From Fimbriiglobus sp. (GTDB lineage: Bacteria > Planctomycetota > Planctomycetia > Gemmatales > Gemmataceae), in contig JANXTD010000133.1 in assembly GCA_025352585.1 (NCBI GenBank), positions 1 to 7,667 of the forward strand: 7,667 bases of DNA, read 5' to 3'. Under the pieces are notes generated by a model. It had not been told where the DNA came from and made no database searches. It saw only the letters and a list, made by a program, of their open reading frames with translations. Within the stretch, counting starts at the first letter, position 1, and every line of letters starts with the position of its first letter. The translations under genes and the position numbers were made by a program. Positions 6,855 to 7,667 of the stretch are shown here, piece after piece.

Positions 6855-7667
6855 TTAAAACACCCCGGCGGGCAACCTGTCGCGGAGCGAGTTGGCCCAA
6901 CCTGCGGAGCGCTCGGTTTCAAAACTCCATTCATCAACAGGTTCGAGATGCGTGTCCCACTTCGCCAGGGCTGAAGCCGTCTTGTCTTCCTTGAAGGCGT
7001 CGTACAGATTCGCGACTTGTTCGTTGTCGGGGTCGAGTTCAAACGCTTGACGGAACAGGGCTTCGACTTCGGCCTTGGGCGCGCCTGCGGAGTCGCGGAA
7101 CGCGGCAAGCCAGGCGGTGAGTTGAGCTCGCATCTGGGGCCGGGGGTTGCGGCCTAGCGCCACCCGACAAAGTCGCTCAGCCTCGGCCAGGTTGCCCGAG
7201 TCGAAGGCGTGGTGGGCCAAGTGGTAAGGTGCCACATAGTCAGCCCCTGGAAGGCTCGTAGCGGTTCGGAAATCGTTTACAGCGGCCGGGCTGGGGTAAG
7301 TCAAGAAACCTCTCGTCGTGAGGGGGAGTGGCGAATCCGGCTTGAACGCGATTGCTTCGCCTGCCACGGCGACCGCACGTCCAAACTCGCCGAGTTGAAC
7401 GAGGGCAATCAAGGCCGCGTCGAAACAGAGTGACATCAAGAGGCGTGCGTCCAGGTCGTTACGTTCCGCAAGGTTCAATTCGCGGTACGAGGCCCACGCC
7501 CGGTCGAAATACTCGACCTGAACATGGAATCTGTCCCGGCGTTCGGTGCCAGTAGCAGCCGCGGCGCGCCAGAAGTTGGTCACGGAAGCGGCTATGAACG
7601 TGTAGGAGCCAGGCAGAGTTTTCAGCAATACCCCGACGTAACGCCACGCTTCGGGGAGTCTGCCAGC
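6855..7667 (-). CDS. TPR-like repeat protein, N-terminal part outside window
   Basis: On the minus strand, 270 codons are visible before the TAA stop at 6857-6855. The frame stays open to the right edge with plausible protein sequence (LPEAWRYVG) before the TTG at 7628, so that TTG is probably not the true start. Three stretches fit tetratricopeptide helix pairs, with the usual A/G and L/Y spacing and an ending like NPD or DPD: ALIALVQLGEFGRAVAVAGEA; APYHLAHHAFDSGNLAEAERL followed by ALGRNPRP; and EALFRQAFELDPDNEQVANLY. TPR arrays bind other proteins, so a scaffold or adaptor role is likely, but no enzyme domain is visible. Base composition is clearly less GC-rich than that of the plus-strand genes (33 of 60 bases in 7381-7440). 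It is convergent with nnrD and so not part of that operon. Its function is unknown. Confidence 0.75.
   Translation of the reverse strand, partial: AGRLPEAWRYVGVLLKTLPGSYTFIAASVTNFWRAAAATGTERRDRFHVQVEYFDRAWASYRELNLAERNDLDARLLMSLCFDAALIALVQLGEFGRAVAVAGEAIAFKPDSPLPLTTRGFLTYPSPAAVNDFRTATSLPGADYVAPYHLAHHAFDSGNLAEAERLCRVALGRNPRPQMRAQLTAWLAAFRDSAGAPKAEVEALFRQAFELDPDNEQVANLYDAFKEDKTASALAKWDTHLEPVDEWSFETERSAGWANSLRDRLPAGVF

Noticed and set aside
7209..7433. Small plus-strand frame opposite the TPR gene
   Set aside because: It has no start signal or recognisable pattern, whereas the minus-strand frame has clear TPR-like spacing.

Overview
The window is a GC-rich bacterial segment (about 77% G+C in a sample line of the transporter gene, 5101-5160). 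It carries four complete or near-complete genes in a row on the plus strand after a truncated first gene, then a convergent minus-strand gene that runs off the right edge. Coding is dense: no gene-free stretch exceeds about 60 bases, and there are no RNA genes, CRISPR arrays, insertion sequences or attachment sites that I can see. The composition, the unusual kinase/phosphatase pair and the proline-rich protein suggest a planctomycete, perhaps Gemmata-like. That placement is inference from general resemblance, not from a marker gene.

Left part (1-1895): the C-terminal part of a PP2C-family Ser/Thr phosphatase, translationally coupled by an ATGA overlap to a divergent Ser/Thr protein kinase. 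The kinase has a four-cysteine zinc ribbon and a beta-rich C-terminal domain. Such phosphatase/kinase pairs are known from the 'TerY-P' type modules of Ter (tellurium/chemical stress) systems, where a TerY-like vWA protein is the third member. If present here, it would lie to the left of the window.

Middle (1909-2961): a protein of unknown function, 13 bases downstream of the kinase. It has a short beta-helix-like N-terminal part, a beta-sandwich-like middle and a roughly 145-residue proline-rich tail.

Right-middle (3016-6817): after a 54-base gap holding a 7-bp tandem repeat comes a PMCA-like (type IIB) calcium-transporting P-type ATPase. It has an unusual hydrophobic insertion between membrane helices M3 and M4. 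Nineteen bases further on is a stand-alone ADP-dependent NAD(P)H-hydrate dehydratase (nnrD) with a strong ribosome binding site.

Right edge (6855-7667, minus): a TPR-like protein of visibly lower G+C (55% in a sample line), convergent with nnrD across a 37-base gap.

Working view (inference): the phosphatase, kinase and proline-rich protein form a phospho-signalling module, and the calcium pump next to it may be an output or merely a neighbour. nnrD is a metabolite-repair housekeeping gene that probably shares the pump's transcript.
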